Source: Alcaligenes faecalis
GTDB taxonomy: Bacteria > Pseudomonadota > Gammaproteobacteria > Burkholderiales > Burkholderiaceae_B
Length of the DNA stretch: 64,000 nt
Direction: 5' to 3'
Assembly (NCBI RefSeq): GCF_002443155.1
Contig: NZ_CP023667.1
Coordinates: 2,852,001-2,916,000, forward strand
Shown one piece after another: positions 36,243 through 44,698 of this stretch. The notes beneath the pieces are model-generated. The model was not told the origin of the DNA and made no database searches. It saw only the letters and a list, made by a program, of their open reading frames with translations. How positions within the stretch are numbered: position 1 is the stretch's first letter; every line of letters begins with the position of its first letter. A program made the translations under genes and the position numbers.

Positions 36243-37505
36243 CTAGTTCCGGTTACGCCACTGCTTCAGTTCCAGGCTATCCGCCCCCAGCAAACTCTCC
36301 AGCGCCTGCTCGGTATGCTCGCCCAACTGCGGTGGAGCCATGCGGTAGGACACCGGGCTATCTGAAAAACGCATGGGGCTGGCCGTCATGCTGACCTTGC
36401 CAGCCTGGCTGTGGTCCAGCTCGATCCGCATGTTCCGGGCCTGGACCTGCGGGTGCGAGAACACACCATGCAGATCATTGATAGGCCCGGCTGGCACGCC
36501 AATCTTATCCAGGGCGTCCAGCCAATAAGCACTAGGACGTGTTTGCATTGCGGCGCTCAGGATTTGCTCCAGCTCATCCCGGTGCTTGACCCGCTGACTG
36601 TTAATGTTGAAACGCGAATCCTCAACAATCTCCGGGTGACCAATCGCTTCGCAGTAAGCCGCGAACTGACGGTTATTACCGATAGCCACAATGATGTGAC
36701 CATCTTCCGTCGGAAACACCTGATACGGCACCAGATTCTGATGCGCATTGCCCGCCCGCTTGGGTGCCTGACCGCTGACCAGATAGTTCATGTTCTGGTT
36801 TGCCAGCATGGCAACCTGACAGTCCAGCAGAGCAATGTCGATATGCTGCCCCAAGCCACTGCGCGAACGTTCAAACAAGGCGGCCAGAATGCTGCTGGTG
36901 GCATACATGCCCGTCATCAGGTCCGCCACCGCAACCCCCGCTTTCTGTGGACCACCGCCGGGCTTGTCATCACGCTCGCCCGTCAGGCTCATCATGCCGC
37001 CCATGGCCTGGATCATGAAGTCATAACCCGGACGCTCGGCATAAGGGCCTGTCTGGCCAAAGCCGGTAATCGAGCAGTAGATCAGACGGGGGTTGATCTC
37101 TTTCAGGCTGGCGTAGTCCAGGCCGTACTTGGCCAGGCCGCCCACCTTGAAGTTCTCGACCAGGATGTCGCATTCCCGTGCCATGGCACGCACCACATCC
37201 GCCCCTTCCCGGCTGGCAATGTCCAGGCTGATCGACTGTTTGTTACGGTTGGCCGACAAGTAGTAGGCCGCTTCAGCCGTATCTTCCTTTTCAGGTGTCT
37301 GTAAAAAGGGCGGGCCCCAGGCGCGTGTATCGTCGCCGGTTTCGGGCCGTTCTATCTTGTAGACATTGGCCCCCAGGTCAGCCAGGTTCTGTGTGCACCA
37401 TGGACCAGCCAGAATGCGTGTCAGATCCAGAACCCGGATGCCATCCAAAGGGGCAGGACGCGTCGCCTGCGAGGCGTGCTGATCGCTCACGTTACAGTGC
37501 TCCAT
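36243..37505 (-). CDS. Class III (CaiB/BaiF) CoA-transferase
   Basis: The 420-residue protein has the CaiB/BaiF N-terminal block LDGIRVLDLTRILAGPWCTQNLADLGA split by normal spacing, VENFKVGGLAKYGLDY, and ERPGYDFMIQAMGGMMS with the catalytic aspartate of the family. It moves CoA between carboxylic acids; the acids are not identifiable. It is downstream of a Bug-type binding protein with 11 nt between the ATG and the upstream stop. A GTG at 37490 has a better-placed GGAG and may be the real start. An IclR gene with palindromic operators stands at the head of the unit. Confidence 0.88.
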   Translation of the reverse strand: MEHCNVSDQHASQATRPAPLDGIRVLDLTRILAGPWCTQNLADLGANVYKIERPETGDDTRAWGPPFLQTPEKEDTAEAAYYLSANRNKQSISLDIASREGADVVRAMARECDILVENFKVGGLAKYGLDYASLKEINPRLIYCSITGFGQTGPYAERPGYDFMIQAMGGMMSLTGERDDKPGGGPQKAGVAVADLMTGMYATSSILAALFERSRSGLGQHIDIALLDCQVAMLANQNMNYLVSGQAPKRAGNAHQNLVPYQVFPTEDGHIIVAIGNNRQFAAYCEAIGHPEIVEDSRFNINSQRVKHRDELEQILSAAMQTRPSAYWLDALDKIGVPAGPINDLHGVFSHPQVQARNMRIELDHSQAGKVSMTASPMRFSDSPVSYRMAPPQLGEHTEQALESLLGADSLELKQWRNRN

Positions 37506-37516
37506 TCAAAAAACGA

Positions 37517-38503
37517 TTAGTCCAGCGTGATATTGGCTTGCTTGATCAGGCTGCCAAACTTCTCGTCTTCCTGACGCAGGAACTCGGCGTATTCAGCAGG
37601 GGTAGAGGAAATGATGTCCACACCCTGGCGACGGAAGGTTTCAACAAATTCGGCATTCTGGCTAACGGTTTTCATGGACTGGCTCAGACGCTCGACAATT
37701 TCAGCCGGAGTGCCGCTGCTGACGTGGAAACCAAACCAGGCTGTCACGTTATAGCCCTGGTCCAGACCCAGCTCTGCGAAGGTAGGAACCTCTGGCAGCA
37801 AGGAGGAACGCTCGGGACCGGATACGGCCAAGGGACGCACGGTGTTAGCGTTGATGTGCGTAATCGCTGTGCCCATGCTGTCGAACATGAAGGAGATGTG
37901 ACCACCCAGCAGGTCCGTCATGGCCGGTGCGCTGCCACGGTAGGGAGCATGGATAACATCGATATTGGCCATCGTGGTAAAGGCCGCTGCCGACAGGTGC
38001 GAGGACGAACCATTACCAAAGGACGCATAGGTCAGATCTTCGGGATTGGCGCGAGCGTGGCTGATCAGCTCCTCACCCGTATTGAAGGGACTTTGCTTGG
38101 CATTTACCACCAGCACGTTCTGCCCTTCGGCCACCAGCGAAACAGCCGTCAAGTCCTGCGCGGGATCGTAAGGCAGTTTCTTGTAGAGGTGGTTGTTCAC
38201 CACCGCCTGACCCACCGCGGCCAGCAAGACGGTGTAGCCATCAGGGGCGGATTTTGCGACAAAGTCCGTAGCAATGATGCCACTGGCGCCGGGCTTGTTT
38301 TCCACAATGATGATCTGGCCCAGATCCTTGGACATTTGCTGCGCAACACCGCGGGCAATCACGTCAGTCACGCCACCCGGCGTAAAGGGCACAACCAGAC
38401 GGATAGGCTTGTCCGGGTACGCGGCTTGCGCACCCAAGGAACAAAACAACAGACCCATTCCGGCCAGCAGAGGAGCCACTTTACGGGCGAGCACTTTTTT
38501 CAT
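37517..38503 (-). CDS. Bug/TctC-family periplasmic binding protein
   Basis: The 328-residue protein has a cleavable signal peptide (residues 1-27, ending GAQA) and the Bug start AYPDKPIRLVVPFTPGGVTDVIAR. Other family marks are VENKPGASGIIATDFVAKSAPDGYT (read in two halves) and HAPYRGSAPAMTDLLGGH. These proteins are very abundant in Alcaligenaceae and bind carboxylates for tripartite tricarboxylate or unknown transporters. No membrane partner genes are adjacent, so it is an orphan binding protein. With the CoA-transferase it suggests uptake and activation of a carboxylic acid under IclR control. Confidence 0.93.
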   Translation of the reverse strand: MKKVLARKVAPLLAGMGLLFCSLGAQAAYPDKPIRLVVPFTPGGVTDVIARGVAQQMSKDLGQIIIVENKPGASGIIATDFVAKSAPDGYTVLLAAVGQAVVNNHLYKKLPYDPAQDLTAVSLVAEGQNVLVVNAKQSPFNTGEELISHARANPEDLTYASFGNGSSSHLSAAAFTTMANIDVIHAPYRGSAPAMTDLLGGHISFMFDSMGTAITHINANTVRPLAVSGPERSSLLPEVPTFAELGLDQGYNVTAWFGFHVSSGTPAEIVERLSQSMKTVSQNAEFVETFRRQGVDIISSTPAEYAEFLRQEDEKFGSLIKQANITLD

Positions 38504-38524
38504 GAATCACTCCAAACTTATTTT

Positions 38525-38539
38525 GTTCGATAATCGAAC
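38525..38539. promoter_or_regulatory. IclR-type palindromic operator, tctC-proximal
   Basis: GTTCGATAATCGAAC is a perfect 15-bp palindrome, 22 nt upstream of the binding-protein start. It is one base from the GTTCGATAATCGCAC operator known for the PcaR/PcaU/PobR branch of IclR regulators. Confidence 0.75.
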
Positions 38540-38609
38540 TTGATTATTAAATTGCTAAGTCTTGTTTTTTTTACAATTTATCATCGATAATTCTTGTGAA
38601 TCCCATCAG

Positions 38610-38624
38610 GTTCGTTAATCGAAC
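38610..38624. promoter_or_regulatory. IclR-type palindromic operator, regulator-proximal
   Basis: GTTCGTTAATCGAAC repeats the first operator with one base changed, 85 bp centre to centre, and ends 28 nt before the IclR gene. An additional ATCGATAAT half-like stretch lies at about 38583. The pair should allow control of both divergent promoters. Confidence 0.72.
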
Positions 38625-38652
38625 AAAACTAGGCCTTGCCCCTTACTGAGCA

Positions 38653-39453
38653 ATGACAACGAATAAAGAGACAGGTCCCGCCCCCAACAGCTACAAGGGT
38701 GACCCGGACTATATGCAGTCGCTGGCCCGTGGCCTGCAGGTAATTACGGCTTTTTCAGACAGAAGACGACCATTGCGGGCCGCAGAAATTGCTCTGAAAA
38801 CAGGCCTGGCGCGGGCAGTGGTGCAACGCTGCCTCTATACCCTGCAAGCCCTGGGCTATGCGGAGCAGGAAGGTGCGTTCTGGAAACTGCGCCCGGCGAT
38901 TTTGCAACTGGGTCATGCCTATTTTTCGTCGACCTCCATCGTCAGTCTGGCCCAACCCATACTGGACGATTTAAGTGATCGTGTCGGTGAAACCTGTGCG
39001 CTGGCCTTGCTAGATGGGGACGAGATCCTGTATCTGGCACGTGCACAACGACAGCGTGTGCTGACTGTGTCTTTGGGCCTGGGTAGCCGACTGCCTGCCC
39101 ATTGCACCTCGATCGGACGCATGATGCTGTCGCAGTTGCCACAAAACAGGCTGGACGCCTATCTGGAGCTGGCTCCCTTCAAGATCATGACGCAATACAC
39201 CGCCCATACTCGCGAGGCTTTGCTGCGCGAATTAAAGCAGGTACAGGAAAAGGATTATTCCTTGATCAAGGAAGAGCTGGAGCTAGGTTTGACGGCAATT
39301 GGCGTACCCGTGCGCAGTGCCAGCGGGCGCGTCGTGGCCGGGATGAGCATCAGCATCAAGGACTGGCAGGATACAGAAGAGAAATTGATCCAGCGCTGCC
39401 TGCCCGAACTACGTTCGAGCGCCAGGCAGCTGGGTTTGATGTTGCCGGCCTGA
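38653..39453 (+). CDS. IclR-family transcriptional regulator (PcaR/PobR-like)
   Basis: The 266-residue protein has an N-terminal winged helix (SLARGLQVITAFSDRRRPLRA, ARAVVQRCLYTLQALGYAEQ) and a C-terminal IclR effector domain (about 90-260; GLTAIGVPVRSASGRVVAGMS). The wording is that of the PcaR/PcaU/PobR branch that senses aromatic-acid metabolites. It is divergent from the binding protein/CoA-transferase unit, with two palindromes in between that match the branch's known operator. It probably regulates that unit and itself. The effector may be an aromatic or dicarboxylic acid, by inference. Confidence 0.92.
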   Translation: MTTNKETGPAPNSYKGDPDYMQSLARGLQVITAFSDRRRPLRAAEIALKTGLARAVVQRCLYTLQALGYAEQEGAFWKLRPAILQLGHAYFSSTSIVSLAQPILDDLSDRVGETCALALLDGDEILYLARAQRQRVLTVSLGLGSRLPAHCTSIGRMMLSQLPQNRLDAYLELAPFKIMTQYTAHTREALLRELKQVQEKDYSLIKEELELGLTAIGVPVRSASGRVVAGMSISIKDWQDTEEKLIQRCLPELRSSARQLGLMLPA

Positions 39454-39457
39454 GCAA

Positions 39458-39964
39458 TCAGGCGGGATTGAGCATGGTCAGCGCACTGGCCAAGGCGTAT
39501 TCCACGGCCTGCTGACGGATTTGGGCCCGGTCTCCATCAAAGATACGGGCAGAGGCGCGGGTCACAATACCGTCGCCCCGGCGTTGTGCAAAACCAAAGC
39601 ACACCAGGCCAACCGGCTTGCCCGCGGTGGCTCCGTCCGGGCCGGCAATGCCGGTCGTGGAAATAGCCAGCTCTGCATCTGCTGTAGCTTCCAGCGCACC
39701 CGCCGCCATTTCCATGGCGGTTTCTTCGCTGACTGCACCAAAGCGATCCAGGGTGTCCTGGTTCACACCCAGTTCCTGAACCTTGGCCTTGTTGCTATAG
39801 GTGACCAGACCGCGCTCGAACCAGGCGCTGGAACCGGGCAGGTCCGTCAAGGCAGCAGCCAGCAGGCCACCTGTACATGACTCGGCGCAGGCGACCATCC
39901 AGCCGCGATCTTTAAGGGCTCGCCCCAGGGCCAGGGCGGCATTGCCGTGCTCGTAATCGCTCAT
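39458..39964 (-). CDS. pncC: Nicotinamide-nucleotide amidohydrolase (CinA C-terminal domain)
   Basis: The 168-residue stand-alone CinA-C protein has the catalytic ACAESCTGGLLAAALTDLPG block and ISTTGIAGPDGATAGKPVGLV. It deamidates NMN to NaMN in pyridine nucleotide recycling. The ATG at 39964 overlaps the pgpA stop (ATGA), so it is translationally coupled as the last gene of the ribBX-ribH-nusB-thiL-pgpA-pncC unit. It converges with the IclR gene after 4 nt. Confidence 0.93.
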   Translation of the reverse strand: MSDYEHGNAALALGRALKDRGWMVACAESCTGGLLAAALTDLPGSSAWFERGLVTYSNKAKVQELGVNQDTLDRFGAVSEETAMEMAAGALEATADAELAISTTGIAGPDGATAGKPVGLVCFGFAQRRGDGIVTRASARIFDGDRAQIRQQAVEYALASALTMLNPA

Positions 39965-40482
39965 GAGAAAACTCCAAAACGTACCAAGACAGCCATCAGC
40001 AACAAGGTATAGCCTGCCGCCAGGAGATCGTCCCACATAACGCCAAAACCATTATGCAGACGACGATCAAAATAGCGGATCGGCGGTGGTTTGAGAATAT
40101 CAAAGAAACGAAATAAAACGAATGCGATGCCCTGTGCCAGCCAGGTCTGCGGAATCAGCCACAGCACCAGCCAGAAAGCGACCATCTCATCCCAGTTCAT
40201 GCCGCTGTGATCGGACACACCCAGATCGTAGCCTGTGCGGTGACAAGCCCAACAACCAATGAAAAAGGTGACCGGCAAGAAAATGGCCATTTGCGTGTCG
40301 GTCAGCACATGCAGACCCAAGACCCACAAGACCCAGGCCAGCACCGTGCCCCAAGTGCCCGGCCCTGGACGCAATACGCCAGTACCGCCACCAAAAGCAA
40401 TCAAGCGCCAAGGCTTTTTCACCACCCAATCCAGGGTAGGACGTTGAATCGGATTCAAGGAAGGATCAGGAAATGTGCTCAT
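39961..40482 (-). CDS. pgpA: Phosphatidylglycerophosphatase A
   Basis: The 173-residue membrane enzyme dephosphorylates phosphatidylglycerophosphate to phosphatidylglycerol. It shows FGGGTGVLRPGPGTWGTVLAW, the acidic DHSGMNWDEMVAFW site and RFFDILKPPPIRYFDRR followed by GFGVMWDDLLAAGY, all family marks. About four hydrophobic helices are present. It follows thiL by 9 nt and overlaps pncC. Confidence 0.95.
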   Translation of the reverse strand: MSTFPDPSLNPIQRPTLDWVVKKPWRLIAFGGGTGVLRPGPGTWGTVLAWVLWVLGLHVLTDTQMAIFLPVTFFIGCWACHRTGYDLGVSDHSGMNWDEMVAFWLVLWLIPQTWLAQGIAFVLFRFFDILKPPPIRYFDRRLHNGFGVMWDDLLAAGYTLLLMAVLVRFGVFS

Positions 40483-40491
40483 GACACAGAC

Positions 40492-41454
40492 TCAGCCACC
40501 AAAATGATCGAAACCGCCCTGGGCAGGGGCAGGATGCAGTCCCTGTTGATCACGCACATGCACCCCGCTACCGGCATGCATGGAGCCAATACGGCTGAGC
40601 TGCACACCTTCGCGCTGAGCCAGCGTCAAGATGGACTCGCGGCGCAGGGGATCTGCGGTGAAACACAGCTGAAAAACGTCGCCGCCCACCAGAACCGCTT
40701 CACGTTGCAAGTCGGCAGGCAAGCCTTTCAGGGAAGGGTCCAGCGGCAAGGCATCCCAATCCAGATGGGCAGCACATTGGCTGGCTTTGGCGATATGGCC
40801 CAGATCCTGGACCAAACCATCCGATACATCAATGGCGGCATGAGCCAAACCTGCCAGAGCATGTCCCAGGCGATACGGCGGCCAGGGTTGCTCCAGGGCT
40901 GGGCGGCTGGCAGCCAGTCGATCCGGATCCGAAGCCAGGCGACCTTGCAGGAGACGCAAGGCAATGTCTGCCGCCCCCAGGGTGCCCGTCAACCAGATAT
41001 CGTCACCAGGCCGGGCCTCACTGCGTTGCAAAGCCTGCCCCGCCGGGACTTCACCCAGCACCGTGATGCTGATGACCACACCTTGCTTGCTGCGCGTGGT
41101 ATCACCGCCAATCAAGGGACATTGCGCCTGATCGGCCAACTGGAACAAACCTTTGGAGAATGCGGCCAGCCATTCGGGCCGGACTTCGGGCATGGATAAA
41201 GCCAGCAGGCAGGCGCGTGGTTTGGCTCCCATGGCGCCCAGGTCCGACAGATTCACGGCCAGCGCCTTGTGCCCCAAGAGAAAGGGGTCCACGTCAGGAA
41301 AGAAATGTTGCCCTTCGATCAGAAGATCCACGCTGCTGGCCAGTTGCCAACCGGGTGTCGGAGTAAAAAGGGCACAATCGTCACCCACTCCCAAATAACC
41401 TTCGGGAGCGGGACGATTGAAATACTGCTGGATAAGACCGAACTCGTTCAGCAC
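40492..41454 (-). CDS. thiL: Thiamine-monophosphate kinase
   Basis: The 320-residue enzyme phosphorylates thiamine monophosphate to the diphosphate cofactor. Visible blocks are YLGVGDDCALFTPTPG, ALAVNLSDLGAMGAKPR, LIGGDTTRSKQGVVISITVLG and AAIDVSDGLVQDLGHIAK of the PurM-like fold. The start is taken as a GTG at 41454 (Val-Leu-Asn-Glu-Phe), 13 nt after the nusB stop with a GGGGC upstream; the longer open frame overlaps nusB and does not look like the family. Confidence 0.93.
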   Translation of the reverse strand: MLNEFGLIQQYFNRPAPEGYLGVGDDCALFTPTPGWQLASSVDLLIEGQHFFPDVDPFLLGHKALAVNLSDLGAMGAKPRACLLALSMPEVRPEWLAAFSKGLFQLADQAQCPLIGGDTTRSKQGVVISITVLGEVPAGQALQRSEARPGDDIWLTGTLGAADIALRLLQGRLASDPDRLAASRPALEQPWPPYRLGHALAGLAHAAIDVSDGLVQDLGHIAKASQCAAHLDWDALPLDPSLKGLPADLQREAVLVGGDVFQLCFTADPLRRESILTLAQREGVQLSRIGSMHAGSGVHVRDQQGLHPAPAQGGFDHFGG

Positions 41455-41467
41455 GGCACGCCCCGTT

Positions 41468-41983
41468 TTAGCGGCGGGCCTGCTTGGCAACTTCCGGTGC
41501 GCGTACGTCGGCGGCCAGTTTGTCCAGCACGCCATTCACGAATTTGAAACCGTCCGTACCGCCAAAAGATTTGGCCAGTTCAACGGCTTCATTAATGGCA
41601 ACGCGGTAAGGCACTTCAACGTGATGCACCAGTTCGTAGCTGCCAATCAGCAAGATGCCATGTTCGATGGGAGAGAGCTCTTCCAAAGGACGATCAACAT
41701 AAGGCAAAAAGCGTTCGCGCAGCACGGGGGCTTCGCGCATTACGCCGAACAGCAAGGTTTTGAACCAGGCGGCATCGGCTTCGCCAAACTCCTCGTCACC
41801 CCGGATATGGGCGTCGATGGAGGTAGCTTCCTGCAGGCCATCTGCCCCTCGCAAAAGCCAGGAGTAGATGCCCTGCAGGGCAAATTCGCGCGAGCGGCGG
41901 CGCGCGGATCGTCCGTTGGCCTTGCTGGCCGGGACTTTATTTGTCGTCGTCAAGATCTTCGTCCTCGTAATCTTCGTCCTCAT
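41468..41983 (-). CDS. nusB: Transcription antitermination factor NusB
   Basis: The all-helical NusB (171 residues from the ATG at 41983) has [35 protein letters not shown] and [19 protein letters not shown], the last being the best family mark. It acts in rRNA antitermination with NusE. The chosen ATG overlaps the ribH 3' end by 47 nt in another frame; a TTG at about 41953 with a GAGG upstream is an alternative that would give a more usual N-terminus. Confidence 0.93.
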   Translation of the reverse strand: MRTKITRTKILTTTNKVPASKANGRSARRRSREFALQGIYSWLLRGADGLQEATSIDAHIRGDEEFGEADAAWFKTLLFGVMREAPVLRERFLPYVDRPLEELSPIEHGILLIGSYELVHHVEVPYRVAINEAVELAKSFGGTDGFKFVNGVLDKLAADVRAPEVAKQARR

Positions 41984-42455
41984 CGTCGTCCAGCTCGGGT
42001 TCGAGGACGGCGATAAGATTGCCCAGCTCGACCGCTGTACGGGCGCAATCGCGACCCTTTTCAGCAGCGCGAACTTCGGCTTGTTCATCTGTGTTGGTGG
42101 TCAGTACACCGTTGGCAACAGGAATACCGGTTGCCAGGGAGACTTGGGTAATGGCCGAAGCGCTTTCATTGCTGACCACTTCAAAGTGGTAGGTGTCGCC
42201 GCGGATAACGGCGCCCAGAGCGATCAGGGCATCAAACTCGCCGGTTTCGGCCATCTGGCCCAGAGTAATGCCCAATTCCAACGCGCCAGGTACGGACAGA
42301 ACAGTCACGTCGCGCTCGTCCACACCCAGAGCCTCCAGCTCTTTCAGGCAGGCTTCCAATTCGGTCAGGCCGATGGATTCGTTAAAACGTGCACGCACAA
42401 TACCAATGTGCAGACCTTCCCCGTTCAGGTCAGGGGTAACAATGTAAGGATTCAT
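41937..42455 (-). CDS. ribH: 6,7-dimethyl-8-ribityllumazine synthase with acidic tail
   Basis: The 172-residue protein makes the riboflavin precursor lumazine. Family marks are [42 protein letters not shown] and [15 protein letters not shown]. The last 20 or so residues form an unusually acidic tail of Asp, Glu and a few Tyr ([17 protein letters not shown]) not needed for the fold. Its coding DNA overlaps the nusB start. It follows ribBX by 14 nt. Confidence 0.95.
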   Translation of the reverse strand: MNPYIVTPDLNGEGLHIGIVRARFNESIGLTELEACLKELEALGVDERDVTVLSVPGALELGITLGQMAETGEFDALIALGAVIRGDTYHFEVVSNESASAITQVSLATGIPVANGVLTTNTDEQAEVRAAEKGRDCARTAVELGNLIAVLEPELDDDEDEDYEDEDLDDDK

Positions 42456-42469
42456 GTTGGAAGCTCCGC

Positions 42470-43636
42470 TTAGGATTGAGAGTCTGGTTCGCTATGGTAA
42501 CCCGTCACGGTCAATGCAAACCCGGCCATGCTTGGCATTTTACGTGGTCGCGACATCAAACGGGCTTTGCCAACATTGAGGTCACGCAAAATTTGTGCAC
42601 CAATTCCATACGTGCGCAAATCATTGCGGCTAGGACGACCGCGTGGCGTTTGTGCCGGGCTGTCTGCGCCCCAGGCCTGGATCTGCTCAAAACTCTCTTC
42701 TTCGGAGTTCTGACAATTCATCAGCAACACAACACCGCTGTCGGATTTGGCCACGGTACGCAGCGCAGTGGGCAGGGTCCAACTGTGGCCCACATCGCCC
42801 TCAATCAAGACATCCAGCACGGTAGTCGGTTCATGCACACGGACCAGAGTTTCCACGTCGGGGCTGATTTCACCGTGCACCAGCGCCAGATGCAGGCCAC
42901 CAGAAGACAGATCACGGTAGGCGTGGCACTCAAATTCACCGTAAGGGGTCTTGACGGGTTTCTTGTGCAGACGCTCGATCATGGATTCGTGTTCGCTGCG
43001 GTACTGGATCAGGTCCGCAATGGTGCCAACCTTGATGCCATGCTCGCGGGCGAACACCAGCAAATCCGGCAAGCGCGCCATGGTGCCGTCAGGATTGAGC
43101 ACCTCGCAAATGACAGCCGCCGGGGTCAAACCGGCCATTGCCGTCAGGTCACAGCCCGCTTCGGTATGACCGGCACGCACCAGCACGCCACCTTTGGCCG
43201 CCTTCAGCGGAAAAATGTGGCCTGGCTGCACCAGGTCAATCGGACGCGCATCACGGGCCACGGCCGCTTGCACGGTACGGGCACGGTCAGCCGCAGAAAT
43301 ACCGGTTTCCACGCCTTCAGCCGCTTCGATCGACACCGTGAAGTTGGTGCCAAAACGTGTGCCATTACGGGTGGCCATCAAAGGCAGGTCCAGTTGGCGG
43401 CAACGTTCTTCGGTCAGGGTCAGGCAAACCAGACCGCGACCATGAGTCACCATGAAGTTGATCGCTTCGGCATTCACGAATTCGGCGGCCATGACCAGAT
43501 CGCCTTCGTTTTCGCGGTCCTCTTCGTCAACCAGAATAACCATGCGACCTGCGCGCAGCTCTTCAACAATCTCTGGAACGGGAGCGATTGGACTGGCGCC
43601 CAGTTGACCAGCGTCGGACTGAATTTCTTGATTCAT
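42470..43636 (-). CDS. ribBX: 3,4-dihydroxy-2-butanone 4-phosphate synthase with degenerate GTP cyclohydrolase II domain (RibBX type)
   Basis: The 388-residue protein has a complete N-terminal RibB domain ([20 protein letters not shown] for metal binding, [17 protein letters not shown]). The C-terminal half (about 210-380) resembles RibA in length and order ([50 protein letters not shown]) but lacks the three zinc cysteines of C-x10-C-x-C found in true GTP cyclohydrolase II. Proteobacterial proteins of this kind have been called RibBX, and a separate ribA should exist elsewhere. No FMN riboswitch was recognised upstream. Confidence 0.9.
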   Translation of the reverse strand: MNQEIQSDAGQLGASPIAPVPEIVEELRAGRMVILVDEEDRENEGDLVMAAEFVNAEAINFMVTHGRGLVCLTLTEERCRQLDLPLMATRNGTRFGTNFTVSIEAAEGVETGISAADRARTVQAAVARDARPIDLVQPGHIFPLKAAKGGVLVRAGHTEAGCDLTAMAGLTPAAVICEVLNPDGTMARLPDLLVFAREHGIKVGTIADLIQYRSEHESMIERLHKKPVKTPYGEFECHAYRDLSSGGLHLALVHGEISPDVETLVRVHEPTTVLDVLIEGDVGHSWTLPTALRTVAKSDSGVVLLMNCQNSEEESFEQIQAWGADSPAQTPRGRPSRNDLRTYGIGAQILRDLNVGKARLMSRPRKMPSMAGFALTVTGYHSEPDSQS

Positions 43637-43751
43637 CGTGCTCTTTGCTCAGACAGATAATAATTAAGGCCATTTTACGACACCCAGGCCCCGGCGGGCA
43701 GCTTCATTAGTCGGTACACTTGAAGACCGTGCCAAACCGCCCCAAACCCCT

Positions 43752-44579
43752 ATGACCGAACCCATTTTGCCTGCTCTGGACGAAAAACGTCGCCGTATCC
43801 AATCCATTGAAACGGGTTTTGGCCTGTTGAAAGTGCTAGTGGACAGCGGACAACCCATGATGTTGCGTGATCTGGCTACTCAGGCGGGAATGAGCTCGGC
43901 CAAAGCCCACCCGTATCTGGTCAGTTTTACCAACGTAGGACTGGTGCAGCAGGCTCCGGCTACCGGCCTGTACGAGCTTGGGCCGTTTGCCTTGCAGATG
44001 GGTTTGGTCAGCTTGCAAAGCCAGAACCCGGTGAAGATTGCCCTGCCCCTGGTTCAAGCCTGGGCCTCGCGCATCGGGCACACCCTGGGCTTGGCGGTGC
44101 TGGGCTCACACGGACCCACCATGGTTCATATCAGCGAGGCCAGCTACCCAGTCCATGTGAACATGCGCTGCGGCACGGTCATGTCCATGCTGCACACGGC
44201 CACCGGCCACGTCTTTGCCGCCTGGCTGCCCCCTGAAGTGGCGCGCCACTACATTGAGCGCGAGGCAGGTGACAGCGCTGTTGTCACCAGTATCAGTCCG
44301 CTGCGCCCCAGCCCCAAAGAACTGGCTGCCATGCTGGAAAAAATCCGTGAACAAGGTGTGGCACAGGCACTGGGCAACCCCTTGCCCGGTATTGATGCCC
44401 TGTCCGTCCCCGTGTTTGATCACTCCGGCCAGATTGTGCTGGCCCTGACCAGTCTGGGCCCCAGTACGCTGTTTGATGCCAGTATCAACAGCCCCATCCT
44501 GGCTCAGTTGCGACAGTGCGCCAACAGCATTTCACACCAGTTGGGCTGGCGCGAGCCACTAGGTACTCCCCCTTTATAA
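43752..44579 (+). CDS. IclR-family transcriptional regulator
   Basis: The 275-residue protein has an N-terminal winged helix (SIETGFGLLKVLVDSGQPM, MLRDLATQAGMSSAKAHPYL) and an IclR effector domain with LGLAVLGSHGPTMVHISEAS and CGTVMSMLHTATGHVFAAWL. It is divergent from ribBX by 115 nt, but a regulatory link to riboflavin synthesis is not implied; no downstream operon partner is close. The target is unknown. Confidence 0.9.
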   Translation: MTEPILPALDEKRRRIQSIETGFGLLKVLVDSGQPMMLRDLATQAGMSSAKAHPYLVSFTNVGLVQQAPATGLYELGPFALQMGLVSLQSQNPVKIALPLVQAWASRIGHTLGLAVLGSHGPTMVHISEASYPVHVNMRCGTVMSMLHTATGHVFAAWLPPEVARHYIEREAGDSAVVTSISPLRPSPKELAAMLEKIREQGVAQALGNPLPGIDALSVPVFDHSGQIVLALTSLGPSTLFDASINSPILAQLRQCANSISHQLGWREPLGTPPL

Positions 44580-44698
44580 AACTTGACATGACTACACACA
44601 CTTATACGGGTGTCGACACTTCAAGTTTGGCTGGTTTACATGCAAAATAATCGTTTTATCCGCCCACCTGTTGTGGGTGATTTCTCGAGTGCGATGCT

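Noticed and set aside
43637..43751. FMN riboswitch upstream of ribBX
   Set aside because: The 115-nt gap is too short and lacks the conserved RFN segments.
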